Below are positions 6,905 to 7,007 of a DNA stretch of 7,007 bases, in pieces. Positions within the stretch are counted from its first letter, which is position 1. Each line of letters starts with the position of its first letter. Source of the DNA: an uncultured Selenomonadales bacterium. GTDB taxonomy: Bacteria > Bacillota > Negativicutes > Selenomonadales > Selenomonadaceae. A model generated the notes under the pieces. The model worked only from the letters and a program-made list of their open reading frames with translations, did no database searches and had not been told where the DNA came from. The position numbers and the translations under genes were made by a program. The stretch lies in NCBI GenBank assembly GCA_947167555.1, contig CAMVIO010000105.1, positions 1-7,007 of the forward strand, read 5' to 3'.

Positions 6905-6954
6905 TTCATGTTATGTTCTATTGTTTCACGTGAAACAATAGAACATAACGTGAA
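6905..6954. repeat. 50-bp near-perfect palindrome
   Basis: Bases 6910-6949 form a 40-bp perfect palindrome with no loop, and beyond one mismatch (6909/6950) five more base pairs match, giving arms of 25 bases. The centre is CACGTG. With no spacer at the axis it is better suited to binding a symmetric protein than to a transcribed hairpin, and no T run follows on either strand. It contains the parS site, whose 16 bases account for less than half of the symmetric length. Confidence 0.9.
6922..6937. other. parS: parS centromere-like site for ParB (Spo0J)
   Basis: TGTTTCACGTGAAACA is an exact match to the widely conserved bacterial chromosomal parS consensus (Bacillus form TGTTNCACGTGAAACA). ParB binds it, spreads along flanking DNA as a CTP-dependent clamp, and directs origin segregation with ParA and SMC loading. 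An exact 16-base match is very unlikely by chance. No parA or parB gene is in the window. Such sites usually cluster near oriC, so an origin-proximal location is likely. A plasmid or phage origin is less likely given the ordinary gene content. Confidence 0.85.
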
Positions 6955-6989
6955 AAAACATGAAAGATTTGTCGCGCATATCGTTTCCC

Positions 6990-6995
6990 TTGACA
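6990..6995 (+). promoter_or_regulatory. Consensus -35 box for a rightward gene beyond the window
   Basis: TTGACA matches the sigma-70/SigA -35 consensus exactly, 12 bases before the window end, so its -10 would lie outside. It suggests a gene transcribed rightward, divergent from the adenylation operon. One hexamer alone is weak evidence. Confidence 0.3.
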
Positions 6996-7007
6996 TTTGG
7001 TTTTCGC

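Larger units (their letters stand above)
6681..7007. other. Non-coding region with promoter, repeats and parS
   Basis: No supportable gene occurs in this 327-base stretch, which is visibly richer in A and T than the coding part. It holds the leader and promoter of the adenylation operon, GTACG repeats, two parS-type sites, two hairpins between them and a -35 box pointing to a gene beyond the right edge. The two outward-facing promoter signals suggest a divergent intergenic region. Confidence 0.7.

Noticed and set aside
6905..6954. Reading the 50-bp palindrome as an intrinsic terminator
   Set aside because: It has no loop, an AT-rich stem and no following T run on either strand, and its centre is an exact parS consensus.
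1..7007. CRISPR array, tRNA, rRNA or complete insertion sequence
   Set aside because: No regularly spaced repeats, cloverleaf-like or rRNA-like stretches, or transposase motifs were seen on either strand.

Overview
The window looks like a chromosomal stretch of a GC-rich bacterium with strong Shine-Dalgarno sites of the AAAGGAGG type and tightly packed, ATGA-overlapping operons. This usage, an HxlR-type regulator and a parS site of the Bacillus-like consensus suggest a GC-rich member of the Bacillota, possibly a Negativicutes or Clostridia lineage. The taxon is an inference and no gene here fixes it.

Layout from left to right. (1) A PhzF-family isomerase-like gene runs rightward (41-823) and ends at a perfect 15-bp stem terminator (824-859) that can serve both strands. 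(2) Converging on it is a leftward operon of three genes: an HxlR-family winged-helix regulator (4552-4148), a serine esterase of the alpha/beta hydrolase fold (4151-3459) and a class II UvrA-like double ABC ATPase without room for the UvrB-binding domain (3445-920). HxlR and esterase overlap by ATGA, and the UvrA-like gene follows after a 13-bp gap. (3) A non-coding gap (4567-4728) contains an imperfect hairpin, a likely end for the next operon. (4) A second leftward operon holds a free-standing NRPS-type amino-acid adenylation domain (6680-5199) and a GNAT acetyltransferase (5202-4729), again joined by ATGA. It is preceded by a good ribosome site, an extended -10 promoter and a cluster of GTACG repeats just upstream of the -35.

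(5) The last 327 bases (6681-7007) are AT-richer and carry no gene I can support. They hold the promoter region just named, then a degenerate parS-like site (6810-6825), a long imperfect hairpin (6821-6862), a small hairpin (6862-6878) and an exact 16-bp parS consensus (6922-6937) at the centre of a 40-bp perfect, 50-bp near-perfect palindrome. A consensus -35 box for a rightward gene lies near the right edge (6990-6995).

How the parts may work together: the adenylation enzyme should activate an amino acid as its adenylate, and the co-translated GNAT could acylate the product or precursor, but no carrier protein or condensation domain is visible. The HxlR-esterase-UvrA-like operon has the make-up of a stress or drug-response cassette: a sensor, a hydrolase and a DNA-lesion-binding-type ATPase. 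Both ideas are inference. The best supported unusual item is the parS palindrome, which suggests that the window lies in the origin-proximal part of the chromosome.
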